Of a DNA stretch of 64,000 nt, positions 18,637 to 29,982 are shown piece after piece. The notes under the pieces were generated by a model, which was not told where the DNA came from, searched no databases, and saw only the letters and a list, made by a program, of their open reading frames with translations. The DNA comes from DATAOG01 sp963840925 (GTDB lineage: Bacteria > Pseudomonadota > Alphaproteobacteria > Geminicoccales > Geminicoccaceae), in assembly GCA_963840925.1 (NCBI GenBank), contig CAWJAY010000046.1:236422-300421 (forward strand). Reading direction: 5' to 3'. The position numbers and the translations under genes were made by a program. Position 1 is the first letter of the stretch; the number at the start of each line of letters is the position of its first letter.

Positions 18637-19262
18637 TCAGTCCCGCCGGCCGCCGAGCGTCAGGCCGAATTCGGTCGCGGCTTCGATCAGGCTGATCGCG
18701 GCGCTGCGGGCGAGCGAGCGCGGCAGGTAGAGATCGAAGCCGGGCTGATCGTCGAGCGCGTGGATCAGCGCCGGGACCTGGCCGAGCGCGGTCTGCGCGA
18801 TGCGCCCGGGCGGCAGCGCCTGCGGATGCAGATCGATCCGGCAGAGTTTCGGCAGCACGCTCCGGCTCGCGGGCCCGGCCAGGCGCAGCACGGTGCGGGC
18901 GTGGACGAGATCGGTCAGCGCCGCGCGCGCCGGCGAGCGCGTCGGCAAGCGCCCGCGTCGAGCTTCTGACCGGCTGCCGGCGACCAGCCACCAGCGGCGC
19001 GGCGCGACGCGGAAGGCGACGACCGCGTCCGCGCCGGCGGCATCCGGCCCGTCGGGCAGGGCGAGGCCCAGCTGCTCGGCCAGGGCCGCGCGCAAGCGCC
19101 GCCACCTCGGCCGTCGCGCCAGGCGGCGATCTGCCAGATGCACGCGCGCGGCGCGCTCGCTGCAGCTGGACCTCGGCGGCTCGGCGCCCGGCCCGGCCGG
19201 CGCGGCGCCAGCAGATCGCCGAGCGCCGAGGGGCGCGGCAGCGGGCTGCCGGGCTCAGCCAT
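18637..19262 (-). pseudogene. soxG: sarcosine oxidase subunit gamma, frameshifted N-terminus
   Basis: The last gene of the soxBDAG operon. The rebuilt protein is about 200 residues and resembles a small GcvT-like fold: AVVAFRVAPRRWWLV, DLVHARTVLRLAGPASRSVL, CRIDLHPQALPPGRIAQTAL and a tail with DLYLPRSLARSAAISLIEAA, all typical of SoxG. Its ATG overlaps the end of soxA by eight bases. Two or more frame breaks lie in the first 80 codons. The subunit is part of the heterotetrameric enzyme that demethylates sarcosine to glycine, giving 5,10-methylene-THF and H2O2 in the cytoplasm. Confidence 0.8.
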
Positions 19263-22200
19263 GGAGCCGCCGCCCTTCCGGGTCGACGAACACCGGCTCG
19301 GTCACCACCACCTCGGTCGCCTCGCCGCGCAACGGATACAGCGCGTGCAGCGTCTCGCCCTTGCGCGCGAGCCCGCCGGCGATCAGGGCGAGCGCGATCG
19401 GCTGCTCGAGCGTCGGGCTGAAGTCGGCCGAGGTGACGTGGCCGAGCATCGGCACCGGCGGCCGGGCGCCCGGGTCGGCGACGATCTGCGCGCCGCTGCG
19501 GATCGGCGAGCGGCCGTCCTTGGCGACCAGGCCGACCAGCCGCAGCCGGTCCGGTGCGGCGAGCGCCGGCCGCTCGAGCGCCGCGCGCCCGACGATAGTC
19601 CTTCTTGCGGCTCGCCATGCGGCCGAGGCCGAGATCGTCGGGCGTGGTGCGGCCGTCGAGCTCGGCGCCGGCGACGTGGCCCTTCTCGATCCGGAGCGTG
19701 CCCATCGCCTCGGTGCCGTAGGGCACGATGCCGTCGGCCGCGCCGGCCGCGAGCACCGCCTGCCAGACCGCCGTGCCGTAGCCCGCGGGCGTGTGGATCT
19801 CGTAGGCGAGCTCGCCCGAGAAGCTGATCCGCAGCAGGCAGCACCGGGCAGCCGGCGATGGTCGCCGCAGCACGCCCATGAACGGCAGCGCCCGGTCGTC
19901 GACGGCGGCGCCGCTCGACCGCCCGCGCCAGCACCGCGCGGCTCTGCGGGCCGGCGAGCGCCATGCCGGCCCACTGGTCGGTGATGCTGGTGACCTCGAC
20001 CGCGAGCTCCGGCCAGACCGCCTGGCGGTGGAACTCCATGTGCGCCATCACCGGGCCGGCATTGGCGGTGGTGGTGGTGACGTAGAACGTGCTCTCGCCG
20101 AGGCGCGAGACGGTGCCGTCGTCGAGCACGATCCCGTCCTCGCGCAGCATCAGCGCCGTAGCGCGCCTTGCCGATCGGCAGCCGCCGGAGCGGGTTGCAG
20201 TAGAGCCGGTCGAGGAACAGGGCGGCATCCGGGCCCTGGACGTCGATCTTGCCGAGCGGCGAGACGTCGACCAGGCCGACCGCCTCGCGCACGCGTGCGC
20301 GCCTCGCGCAGCGTCGCCGCGAGCAGGTCCTCGCCGGCGCGCGGGATAGTAGCGCGGCCGCCGCCACAGCCCGGCGTCGACGAACTCGGCGCCGGCCGCG
20401 ACGTGCCAGTCGTGCATCGGCGTCAGGCGCAGCGGCCGGAAGTCGCGCGCCGACCTCGCGCCCGGCGAGCGCGCCGAGCGCCACCGGCACGTAGGGCGGG
20501 CGGAAGGTGGTCGGTGCCGACCGCGGCGACCGGCTGCTCCGAGAGCCCGGCCATCAGCGCGAGGCCGGCGAGGTTGCCGGTCTTGCCCTGATCGGTGCCC
20601 ATGCCGAGCGTCGTGTAGCGCTTCAGATGCTCGACCGAGCGGTAGCCCTCGCGATGGGCGAGCGCCACGTCGTCGAGCGTGACGTCGTTCTGCAGGTCGA
20701 CGAACGCCTTGCCCTTGCCGGGCGCCGGCACCGCCCAGAGATCGAGCGATCGCGCCGCATCGGGTCGTCCGAGCAGGCGGGGGCCGGCGGCGGCGCTGCC
20801 GTCGCCGTGGCCGGCCGCCGCCGCCGCGGCGGCGCCCGCCGCGCAAGCCGCTCGCGAGGCAGGCGGCGAGCGCGAGCGTCGCCGGCGGCGGCGCCCGCCG
20901 AGCGCTCGCGCTGGCGCGGCGCGCCCGGGCGGAACGCCTTGATCGCTCGGATCGTAGAGCCGGCCGCGCGCCGGTCTGGCTGTGGAGATGCAGCGCCGGC
21001 TGCCAGCCGCCGGAGACCGCCAGCAGGTCGCACTCGATGCGGCGCGCGCTGCCGCCCGGCCGAGCGGCGCGCCACCTCGACCGCCGTGAGGCGCGCGCCG
21101 CCCAGCGCCCGGCTCACCACGTGGCCGGTCAGGATCTCGATGCCGGCCGCGCGCACCGCGGCGGCGAGCGGGCCGGCGCGCCGCCTCGCGCGGCGTCGAC
21201 CACCGCGGCGACCGCCACGCCGGCGGCTGCCAGGTCGAGCGCGGTGCGATAGGCGTCGTCGCTGGTCGTGAACACGACCGCGCGGCGGCCGGGCGCGACG
21301 GCGTAGCGGTTGACGTAGGCTGCGCACCGCGCCCGCCAGCATCACGCCCGGCCGGTCGTTGCCGGCGAACACCAGCGGCCGCTCGATCGCGCCGGTCGCC
21401 AGCACCACCTCGCTGGCCCGCACCGTCCACAGGCGCTGGCGCGACCGCCGCCGGCGCGCCGGCGCGCGCCTCCTCGACCAGCGCGACGAGGTTGTGGTCG
21501 TAGTAGCCGAACGCCGTGGTGCGCGGCAGCAGCGATGACCTCGGGCAGGCTCGCGAGCTCGGCGAGCGCCTGCTCGACCCAGGCCAGCGCCGGCGCGCCC
21601 GCGATCTCGAGCCGCTCGGCCAGCAGGCGGCCGCCGAAGCGCGTGCTGCTCGTCGGCCAGCACCACCCGCGCGCCGCTGCGGCCGGCGGCGAGCGCCGCC
21701 GCGAGCCCGGCCGGGCCGCCGCCGACCACCAGCACGTCGCAATGCGGCATGGCGCTTGTCGTAGCGATCCGGATCGGGCGCGCGCGGCGCCTCGCCCGAG
21801 CCCCGCCGCGCGCCGGATCAGGCGCTCGTAGACCGGCGTCCAGAACGGCGCCCGGCCATTTGAAGGTCTTGTAGTAGAAGCCGGCCGGAAGCAGCGGGCT
21901 GAGCCAGCCGTTGACCGCCAGCAGGTCGAAGGCGAGCGAGGGCCAGCGGTTCTGGCTCTGCGCCACCAGCCCGTCCGCGAGCGGCGACCATCGTCGCGCG
22001 GGTGTTGGGCTCGGCGCGGGCGCCCTCGCCGAGGCGGACCAGCGCCTAGGGCTCCTCGGAGCCGGCGCTGAGGATGCCGCGCGGGCGGTGGTACTTGAAG
22101 CTGCGGCCGACCAGCCGGACGCCGCCCGCGAGCAGCGCCGACGCCAGGCTGTCGCCGGGATGGCCCTCGAGCGCACGGCCGTCGAAGCGGAAGCGGAGCG

Positions 22201-22310
22201 TGCGGCCGCGCTCGATCAGGCCGCCCGCGGCGAGGCGGAACGGCTGCGCGGCGCGGGCCACTGCCCGGCGCGGGCCGCGCTGCTCCTCGAACGCAGCGCC
22301 CGCCCGCCAT
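19255..22310 (-). pseudogene. soxA: sarcosine oxidase subunit alpha, many frameshifts
   Basis: Rebuilt to about 1,000 residues, the normal size. The N-terminal ferredoxin-like domain (RFRFDGRALEGHPGDSLASA, then LVGRSFKYHRPRGILSAG) is followed by the FAD/NAD Rossmann domain (VVGGGPAGLAAALAAGRSG), a segment GYRSVEHLKRYTTLGMGTDQ, and a C-terminal GcvT-like folate domain (VGLVDVSPLGKIDVQGPDAA; FYVTTTTANAGPVMAHMEFH). The gene lies directly after soxD. The start is uncertain (ATG 22310 or GTG 22261) because the first codons are themselves shifted. Dozens of single-base insertions interrupt it, but conserved motifs persist in whichever frame applies. Confidence 0.8.
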
Positions 22311-22313
22311 CGC

Positions 22314-22576
22314 TCAGTCCGCCGCGCGCTCGGCGAGCACGCTCGTAGACCTCGTGGTCGCGTGTCGCGCGTGACCACGAGCCATTGCCGGCAGCCGGCC
22401 GATGTGCTGCCAGTACTCGCGATGCGGCCCGCGCGGATTGGCGCGCTCGTAGACATAGGCCTGCCACTCCGGCCCCCACGCCGGCTCGGCTGCCGCGGCC
22501 GGCGCACCGTGGCGTCGCCGCCGTAGGCGAACTCGGCGTGCTCGCGCGGGCCGCAGAACGGGCAGGGGATCAGCAT
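22314..22576 (-). pseudogene. soxD: sarcosine oxidase subunit delta, frameshifted
   Basis: A short subunit of about 85 residues. The zinc-binding start MLIPCPFCGPREHAEFAYGG with the CPFC pair is diagnostic, and the second Cys region reads CRQWLVVTRDT. The ending LAERAAD is in another frame. It sits between soxB and soxA with gaps of under 20 bases, as in other soxBDAG operons. Confidence 0.8.
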
Positions 22577-22593
22577 CGCGCCGGACCGCGCCC

Positions 22594-23855
22594 TCAATGC
22601 CAGCCGGGCGTCGGTCCGGCGCCCTTCTCGTCGAGCAAGCGCACCGGTCGCGAAGCGCTCGAGCGAGAACGCCTCGTTGAGCGGATGCGGCGCGTCGTTC
22701 GCGATGGTGTGGGCGAACACCCAGCCCGAGCCCGGGGTCGCCTTGAAGCCGCCGTAGCACCAGCCGCCGTTGAGGTAGAGGCCGCCGAGCGGGGTCCTCG
22801 CGATGATCGGGCTGCCGTCCATCGTCATGTCCATGATCCCGGCCCAATGGCGCACCAGGCGCAGGCGCGAGAGCCCGGGCAGCATCGCGAGGCCGCAGCT
22901 CGCGACGTCCTCGATCATCGCGAGGTTGCCGCGCTGGGCGTAGGAGTTGTAGCCGTCGAGGTCGCCGCCGAAGACGAGCCCGCCCTTGTCCGACTGGCTG
23001 ATGTAGAAGTGCCCGGCGCCGAAGGTCACGACCGTGTCGAGCCAGGGCTTGAGCGGCTCCGACACGCAGGCCTGCAGGAGGTGGCTCTCGATCGGCAGGC
23101 GCGAGGCCGGCGAGCGCCGCGACCTGGCTGGTGTGGCCGGCGACCGCGAGCCCGACCCGGGCCGCCGCGATCACGCCGCGCGTGGTCTCGACGCCGGTGA
23201 TCCGGTCGCCGCGTGCGGCGAAAGCCGGTGACCTCGCAGTTCTGGATGATGTCGACGCCGCAGCGCATCGGCGGCGCGCGCGAAGCCCCAGGCGACCGCG
23301 TCGTGGCGCGCGGTGCCGCCGCGCCCCTGCCAGAGCCCGCCCTCGATCGGGAAGCGCGCGTGCTGGCGAGCCGTCGAGCAGCGGCACGAGCCGCAGCACC
23401 TGCTCGCGCGTGAGCAGCTCGGCATCGATGCCGTTCAGCCGCATCGCGTTGCCGCGGCGCGCATAGGCGTCCATCTGCGCCTTGGAATGGGCGAGGTTGA
23501 GCACGCCGCGCTGGCTGAACATGACGTTGAAGCCGAGCTCCCGGCTCAGGCCCTCCCAGAGCTTGAGCGAATGCTCGTAGAACAGCGCGTTGGCGCGCAG
23601 CAGGTAGTTGGAGCGCACGATCGTCGTGTTGCGCCCGGTGTTGCCGCCGCCGATCCAGCCCTTCTCGAGCACCGCGACGTTGGTGAGGCCGTGGTTCTTC
23701 GCGAGATAGTAGGCGGTCGCGAGGCCATGGCCGCCGCCGCCCACGATCACCACGTCGTAGGCCGGCTGCGGCTCGGGGTCGCGCCACGCCCGCGGCCAGT
23801 CGCGGTGGCCGCTGAAGGCATGGCGCACCAGCGCGCCGATCGAGTAGCCGCGCAT
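22594..23855 (-). pseudogene. soxB: sarcosine oxidase subunit beta, frameshifted
   Basis: The first gene of the operon. The 415-residue rebuilt product starts RGYSIGALVRHAFSGHRDW, typical of SoxB, and has an FAD-binding Rossmann motif VVIVGGGGHGLATAYYLAKN (about residues 36-55), GWIGGGNTGRNTTIVRSNYL (near the covalent-flavin region) and the C-terminal GGWCYGGFKATPGSGWVFAH. SoxB carries the sarcosine-oxidising site. Frame changes lie near 23375, 23180, 23080 and 22645. The first 480 bp are clean. Confidence 0.85.
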
Positions 23856-23859
23856 TCCC

Positions 23860-23955
23860 TCAGGCCGGCGCAGCGTCCGGCGAGCCGGCGCGGCGACGGG
23901 GCGGATGATCGGCGGCCGGGGTGGGTTGGCCCATCAGATCGGGGTGGTAGCGCAT
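23860..23955 (-). CDS. possible 31-aa leader peptide upstream of soxB
   Basis: An ATG frame of 31 codons (MRYHPDLMGQPTPAADHPP...) ends four bases before the soxB ATG. It is Pro-rich with no membrane segment. Its position could make it a leader peptide, or it could be the frameshifted end of something longer, since indels are frequent here. There is no family match I recognise. Confidence 0.25.
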   Translation of the reverse strand: MRYHPDLMGQPTPAADHPPRRRAGSPDAAPA

Positions 23956-24067
23956 CGTTGTTCGATCCTGCGCACCCTCTCTCGCACGCCGATCGCGCTG
24001 CGCAAAGTGCGCGCGCTGCCCGGCCCCTGGCCTGCCGGGAACATTCAAGCGGCTGGCGGCCGAAAGG

Positions 24068-24340
24068 CTAGCCGCCCCGGGCCTTGGCCTGATGCTCGTC
24101 GATGAACTGGCGCAAGGTCCGCTTCAGCGTCGCCGCGCGCGCGAGATCTCCCCGTTCCTGCGCGGCCTGGATATCCTCGACGATCACTGCTGCACCCGCA
24201 GATCGCCGTCCGGGCCGGTCATCAGATAGGCAGCGAGCTCGACCGCCCGGCAGTTGCGGCAGGTTCTCGTGCTCGGCGATCGCGGCCACTTCGGCCTCGG
24301 TCAGCTCGCACAATGCCAGACAGTCATTGAAGGTGAGCAT
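24068..24340 (-). pseudogene. small conserved hypothetical protein, frameshifted in the middle
   Basis: A product of about 90 residues. The start MLTFNDCLALCELTEAEVAA and the end VIVEDIQAAQERGDLARAATL are of a conserved alphaproteobacterial hypothetical family that I recognise only by pattern (helical, with acidic N-terminal Leu/Cys repeats). The central part (24180-24250) is out of frame; in another frame it reads like a YLMTGPDGDLRVQ strand. Function unknown. Confidence 0.6.
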
Positions 24341-24571
24341 CAGCAGCCTCCCAGGCAGGGCGCCGGGCGGGCCGGCGCTGACGTCGACCGGCGACGGTTG
24401 ACAGGGATACCATCACGACCCGAAGCCGATCGTGCAAGCCGGTTGCGGCTCTGCATCATGCGCGCTCACGCCGGTCATCCGCCATCGGCCTCGGGGGCGT
24501 CTCGAAGCCATGCGCGTGATCCTGGAGAGCACCGAGCGGGGGCACGTTCTGACCGCGGCCGGAATCGCCGA

Positions 24572-26159
24572 CTGAGCCGGGAATCGAGCGCCGGCCGCGC
24601 GGACCATGCCGCTGACGAGCGCGCCCTGGTCGAGGCGCTGAGCCACGGCTCCGTCTATGGCCTGCCGGACGCCGCGGTCGAGCGGGTCACCACCCATGCG
24701 GCGTGGATCTTCCTGATCGGCGAGCGTGCCTACAAGATGAAGCGCGCCGGTCCGCTACAGTTTTCTCGATCTTCCGCACGCCGGCGCAGCGGCGGGCGCG
24801 CGCTAGAGGCGGAGCTCGAGCTCAACCGCCGCACCGCACCGATGCTCTACCACCGGCTGTGTCGGTGACCCGCGGCGCGACGGGCGAGCTCGCGCTCGAC
24901 GGCGCCGGCGAGCCGGTCGAGTGGCTGCTCGAGATGCGCGCGCTTCGATCAGGCAGCGCTGCTCGACCGGATGGCCGCGCGCGGCGCGCTCGAGCGTCAG
25001 CGACGATCGATGCGCTGGCGGACGAGATCGCCGGGTTCCACGAGCGCGCCGAGGTGCGCAGCGAGCAGCGGCGGCCACGCCGGCATGCGCGAGGTGATCG
25101 ACGGCAATGCCGAGGACCTCGCGGGCTCGCCGGCCGGCGTCTTCGAGCGCGGCGGCGGTGGAAGAGCTCAACCGACGCACGCCCGAGCCGAGCTCGAGCG
25201 GCAGCCGCGCGCTGCTCGAGCAGCGACGCGCGCGCCGGCAGGGTGCGGCACTGCCATGGCGATCTGCCACCTCGGCAACATCGTGCTGTTGGACGGCCGG
25301 CCGGTGCTGTTCGACTGCCTCGAGTTCGACCCAGACGCTCGCGACGATCGACATCTTCTACGACCTCGCCTTCCTGCTGATGGATCTCTGTCACCGCGAT
25401 CTGCGGCCGCTCGCGCAGCGCCTGCTGAGCGGCTATCTGGATGCCACCTGGGACGACGCGGGCACGGCGCTGCTGCCGCTGTTCCTGTCGGTGCGCGCCG
25501 CGATCCGCGCCAAGGTCGAGGGCTTCACCGCCGACTCGAGAAGGATGCGCAGCCGGCAGCGCGGTGCCGCGGCGCGCGCCTATCTCGATCTCGCGGCAGG
25601 CTTCCTGACGCCGGCGCCGCCGCGGCTGGTCGCGATCGGCGGCGTCTCCGGCACCGGCAAGACGACGCTCGCGCGCCGCCTGGCGCCCGCGCTCGGCCGG
25701 GCGCCGGGGGCGGTGCTGCTGCGCAGCGACACGACCCGCAAGAAGCTCTGCGGCGTCGCGCCGACCGCGCGGCTGGCGGCCGAGGCCTACGATGAGCGCG
25801 TCTCGCGCCAGGTCTATGCACGCCTGATGACGCGCGCCGCGACGCTGCTCGCGGCGGGCCAGGCGGTGATCGTCGATGCCGTGATGCTCGATCCCGGCCG
25901 ATCGCGGCGAGGTCGAGCGGTCGCGCGCGAGCAGGGCGTGCGCTTCGACGGGCTCTGGCTCGAGCGCGCCGCCCGGCAAGTCTGGCGGAGCGGGTCGGGG
26001 CGCGGCAGGGCGATGCCTCGGATGCGACCCGGCCGGTGGTCGTGGCCCAGCTCGCGGTCGACCCCGGCGCGCTGAGCTGGGCCACGCGTCGACAGCGGCG
26101 GCGAGCCGGACCAGGTGGCCGCGGCCGCCGCGACGGCGCTCGGCCTCGACGCGCGCTAG
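24572..26159 (+). pseudogene. bifunctional aminoglycoside-phosphotransferase-like / P-loop kinase protein, frameshifted
   Basis: The rebuilt product of about 510 residues has two parts. The N-terminal half is an APH/choline-kinase-like domain: TTHAAWIFLIGERAYKMKR, then a catalytic loop that reads HCHGDLHLGNIVLLDGRPV with VLFDCLEFDP after it. The C-terminal half is a P-loop kinase: VAIGGVSGTGKTTLARRLA (Walker A) and AVIVDAVMLDP. This fusion is known as a conserved bacterial protein of unknown substrate. It ends VAAAAATALGLDAR before TAG. No clear ATG fits the first codons, so the start is approximate. Frame changes are frequent. Confidence 0.7.
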
Positions 26160-26203
26160 GCCGCCGGCTCGACCGCCGGACCGACAAGGAGGTGGAGAGG
26201 AGG

Positions 26204-27189
26204 ATGTTCAAGGCGCTGGTGCTGGAGAAGGAGGGCGGGCGGTTCGCCGCCGCGGTCCAGGAGCTGGACGAGGCGCGCCTGCCCGAGGGCGACGTCACGG
26301 TCGCGGTCGAGCATTCGACGCTCAACTACAAGGACGGCCTGATCATCGCCGAACAAGGCGCCGCTGGTCAGGAGCTTTCCCCATGTGCCGGGGATCGACC
26401 TCGCCGGCCGCGTGGTCGAGAGCGCGCATCCCGACTGGCGGCCGGGCGATGCCGTGATCCTGACCGGCTGGGGCGTGGGCGAGCGCCACTGGGGCGGCCA
26501 CGCCGAGCGCGCCCGGGTCAAGGGCGACTGGCTGGTGCCGCTGCCGGCGGGCTGGACCACGCGCCAGGCGATGGCGATCGGCACCGCGGGCTTCACCGCG
26601 ATGCTGGCGGTGATCGCGCTCGAGCAGCACGGGCTCGAGCCCGGCGCGGGCGAGGTGCTGGTGACCGGCGCTGCGGGCGGCGTCGGCTCGGTCGCGATCG
26701 CGCTGCTCGCGAAGCTCGGCCATCAGGTCACGGCCTCGACCGGCCGGGCGGCGAGCCACGACTACCTGCGCGCGCTCGGCGCGACGCGGCTTCATCGATC
26801 GCGCGGAGCTTGCCGAGCCGTCCTCGCGGCCGCTCGAATCCGAGCGCTTCGCCGGCTGCATCGACAGCGTCGGCGGCACCACCCTCGCCCGCGTGCTCGG
26901 CCAGATGCGCTATCGCTGCTCGGTCGCCGCGGTCGGCCTCGCCGGCGGCAGCGAGCTCGAGACCACGGTGATCCCGTTCCTGCTGCGCGGCGTCAACCTG
27001 CTCGGCATCGATTCGGTCTACCAGCCCGCGGCGCCGCGCCGCGCCGCCTGGCAGCGCCTCGCGCGCGACCTCGATCCCGGCGCTGCTCGAAGCGGATGAT
27101 CCAGCCCGGCCGCGCTCGAGGACCTGCCGCGGCTCGCCGGCGAGATCCTCGCCGGCCAGGTTCAGGGCCGCGTGGTGGTCGACCTCTAA
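26204..27189 (+). pseudogene. acuI: acrylyl-CoA reductase AcuI/YhdH-like MDR oxidoreductase, frameshifted
   Basis: An MDR-family enzyme of about 328 residues close to AcuI/YhdH, which reduces acryloyl-CoA to propionyl-CoA with NADPH. Signature segments: VEHSTLNYKDGLIIAEQG, PGIDLAGRVVESAHPDWRPG, GWGVGERHWGGHAERARVKG and the cofactor site VTGAAGGVGSVAIALLAKLG; near the end VIPFLLRGVNLLGIDSVY, highly typical. Shifts lie near 26365, 26790, 27085 and 27110. The ATG has GGAGAGGAGG directly upstream. Confidence 0.8.
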
Positions 27190-27229
27190 CCCAGCCTAGG
27201 CCGGCGAGGTTGCCGCGGTCGCGTTCCGG

Positions 27230-27993
27230 CTAGGCGCGGAAGGCGCCAACCCGGGCGGCGAGCTCGGCCGAGAGCATGCGCACATCGTTGCCGAGGGTCA
27301 CGAAATCGAAGCCCTTCGCTGGCCATCTGCCGGGCGTAGTCCGGCATCATGCAATGCATGCCGGCCTTGATCCCGGCTGCCTTGGCGGCGCGCAGAATGC
27401 GACTCGATCGCCGCCATGACGTCGGCGCCGGTCGGATCGAGCTGGATCGGGTAACCCAGCGATTGGGCGAGGTCGGAGGGGCCGATGTAGAGGCCGCTGA
27501 GGCCGGGCGTGCGCGCGATCGCCTCGACGTTGTCGAGCGCCTCGCGCGTCTCGATCATCGCGAGGGTGATCACGACCCCGTTGGCTTCCTGGATGTAGGC
27601 CGGGCCATGGACCATCATCGCCCGGGTCGGGCCGACGCTGCGCTGGCCGCGCGGCGCATAGTGGCAGGCCCGGACCAAAGCCTCGGCGTCGGCCGGGGTG
27701 TTGATCATCGGGCAGAGGATGCCCCAGGCGCCGGCGTCCAGCAGCTTCATGATGATGCCGGGCTCGAGCCAGGGCGGCCGCGCGATCACGGTCGCATCGC
27801 CCGCGGCGTTGATCGCCTGCATCATCGTCAGCGCGCACTGGTAGTCGATCAGCCCGTGCTGCAGGTCGACCGTGATCGAATTCGTAGTTCTGCCGGGCGA
27901 CCAGCTCTGCGGTCACCGCTGCTCGGGATCTGACAACCAGCCGTTGACCGCGGCTTCGCCCCGCCGCCAGACCGCATGCAATCTGGTGTCCAC
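27230..27993 (-). pseudogene. HpcH/HpaI aldolase family protein, frameshifted
   Basis: A class II pyruvate aldolase of about 253 residues, of the type that cleaves 4-hydroxy-2-oxo acids. The GTG start is well supported by GGGGAGGA upstream and gives VDTRLHAVWRRGEAAVNGWL, a normal family start. The core reads ATVIARPPWLEPGIIMKLLD (catalytic Arg region), AWGILCPMINTPADAEAL, VVITLAMIETREALDNVEAI (metal-binding Glu) and GLYIGPSDLAQSLGYP (metal-binding Asp). Shifts near 27880, 27400 and 27315. The substrate is not determined. Confidence 0.8.
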
Positions 27994-28733
27994 CGGCCGT
28001 CCTCCCCTGGTCTGCGTTGCGGTCGAAGCTGCTGGTGCTGGTCTATCCGACGCCCGCTCGGACCTCAAGCCGCGGCGGTCCGATTGCGCCAGGCGTCTCG
28101 ACGACCGGGGCCAGACGTGACACGCGGCTGGCGGTGCTCGACGTCGACTGCCGGATTGAGCGCCCCGATCAGATAGAGCGCCGCGGTTGCTGCGACCGTT
28201 GCTCGCGCGTAGCGACAAATGCATGGAGTCTGCTGCGTGACGGTTGAATGGCCGCCGGCGGGAACATTGCCGCGAATGCTTGTGGCGCGTTGCATCTGGT
28301 GCCGGCATCGCTGAACATTTCGGCTGGAGGTAGGCGCGTAGCTATCTTCGAGCAACTGCCTGGATCACGCCTGGCGTGGGGTCGGCGGGCCTCCGTGGCT
28401 GCCCGCGGCGGGCGATTGCTTGATCGACAACTGGTTACAGTCAATGACAATGCCGTTATACTGAAGAAACCGGTTTTAGGGCTTGACTGCGGGCAAGGGT
28501 CGGAGCTAATTTTAGCTAATCTTTAATGATTCGTCTTGATGCGTTCATCTATGCTCGGCAGCGATGATCGAAGGTCACCGATGAGCGTGGCTGGTCGCTT
28601 AGACAACGCACGCCGAAGGGCGAGGGAAGGGGCGCTCGAACGGGCGTCGGCTCGGAGTTGGGGGTGGAAAGTCGGGCGCCGTCGACCTGGCTCGGCCTCG
28701 TGCTCATGACACTCATGGAGCTCACTGTCAGCG
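27994..28733. other. 740-bp gene-poor region of lower GC upstream of the WecA-like gene
   Basis: No frame here gives a recognisable protein. The part around 28430-28560 is noticeably A+T-rich for this genome. A plus-strand frame at 28248-28526 and a minus-strand frame at 28065-28355 (with a weak hydrophobic stretch) are the longest, but neither has a good ribosome site. The lower GC suggests regulatory or horizontally acquired DNA. Confidence 0.4.
28483..28512 (+). promoter_or_regulatory. candidate sigma-70 promoter
   Basis: TTGACT (28483-28488) and TAATTT (28507-28512) are separated by 18 bases in the A+T-rich part of the intergenic region, about 220 bases ahead of the WecA-like gene. The match is good for the -35 and fair for the -10. 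Based on pattern only. Confidence 0.3.
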
Positions 28734-29760
28734 ATGATGTTCTCAGCAGTATGGTTCGGCCTCTCGGTCGTGGCGTGTTGCAGCTTCGCGGGACCTGTAG
28801 GCCGGCTCCTCGGGGTGATCGACTATCCCGATGGCGGCCGCAAGAGCCATGCCCGACCGACGCCGATGGTCGGTGGCATCGCACTGATGGTGCCGCTGCT
28901 GCTGGTTGCGTTGGCGAGGACGGCGTTCGGCGTTGCGCCGGTCGACATGTTCGCAGTCCTGGTCGTCGTCGGTCTCGGCTTCCTAGCTGCTGGGCTGGTA
29001 TGACGACCGGCAGCATGCGCCGCCCGGCGCGCGCCTGCCTGGCGGTCTCGGCTGGCCTGTTCGGGGCGGTGGTCCTGCTGCAGCCCGACCTGCTGCTGAC
29101 CAGGATCGATCTCGGGCCGCAACTGCTGTCGCTGCCGCTCTGGATCGTCTCGTTCCCGTTCACCATCCTGTGCCTCGTCGGTCTGCAGAACTCGATCAAC
29201 ATGGTCGACGGCATGAACGGCCTGCTGATCGGGCTCGCGCTGTTCTGGGCCGGCTGCCTGATGCTTATGCCCCCGAGCATCTGATGGTCTACCTGCAATT
29301 GATGATGCTCGGGCTTGATCATTCTGATGCCGTACAACCTGCTGGGCAACCTGTTCCTCGGCGACGCGGGCAGCTACTCGATCGGCGCGACGATCGGCCT
29401 CCTGATGATCTACGTCCACAATGAGGCCGATGGCGCGCTGCCGATGCTGACCGTGGTGCTGTGGCTGGTGGTCCCGGTGGTCGATTGCCTGCGCGTGATG
29501 ATGATCGGCTGGTGGACGACCGTTCGCCGCTGAGCGCGGACGAGAACCACCTGCATCATCGCCTTGCCCGCCATTGGCGCTGGCCGATCTGCCTGATGAT
29601 GTATCTGATGCTGGTCGCCGGGCCGGGCTCGGTCGGGACGATCTGGCCGGAGTTGACGCTGCCGATGCTGGTGCTGATCAGCGCCGCCTATGTCGCGCTG
29701 CTTTGGGTGACGCGGCTGCCGCGGACGGTGCGCAGCCGGGAGCCGGCACGACTGGCCTGA
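28734..29760 (+). pseudogene. WecA/MraY-family undecaprenyl-phosphate sugar-1-phosphate transferase, frameshifted
   Basis: A polytopic membrane enzyme of about 340 residues that attaches a sugar-1-phosphate to undecaprenyl phosphate to start a glycan chain. Pieces in order: RLLGVIDYPDGGRKSHARPT (the DxP..RK.H cytoplasmic loop), a GWYDDRQ (Asp-Asp) motif after a shift near 29000, QNSINMVDGMNGLLIGLALF (the catalytic NxxNxxDGxxGL motif), LFLGDAGSYSIGATIG and the His-rich LSADENHLHHRLARHW, as in WecA/TagO. Frame changes also near 29270, 29310 and 29520. It may act with the flippase and GT2 genes at 10.5-12.8 kb. Confidence 0.8.
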
Positions 29761-29902
29761 CCGCCGCAACGCCGCCGCCGCGCACTCGGGGGGTGCCCGC
29801 ATCCGAGCGCCCGCGGCAGCGGGGTTGGGCCGGCCCGCCAGAAACTCGCTCTGCCCCCGGAGAAAACTCTTTGATGCCCGCATGGCGTGCAGCGGGCGCG
29901 AG

Positions 29903-29930
29903 TTGACAGGCCTTGCGGCATTTCCGCAAG
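29903..29930 (+). promoter_or_regulatory. TTGACA box plus inverted repeat ahead of the srf operon
   Basis: TTGACA at 29903-29908 is followed at once by an inverted repeat CTTGCGG-cattt-CCGCAAG (29912-29930), placed where an operator between -35 and -10 would lie. A clear -10 box is not seen at 17-18 bases. It lies 53-80 bases upstream of the first srf-operon gene in locally A+T-richer DNA. Confidence 0.3.
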
Positions 29931-29982
29931 CCTGGTGCATAGTTGAACTAATTTTGGTTGAGAGCGCCAAGCATCCGCGGCC

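Noticed and set aside
17221..28000. True pseudogenisation of the whole metabolic block
   Set aside because: Conserved catalytic residues and operon overlaps are intact in every gene; only single-base, mostly +1, changes occur.
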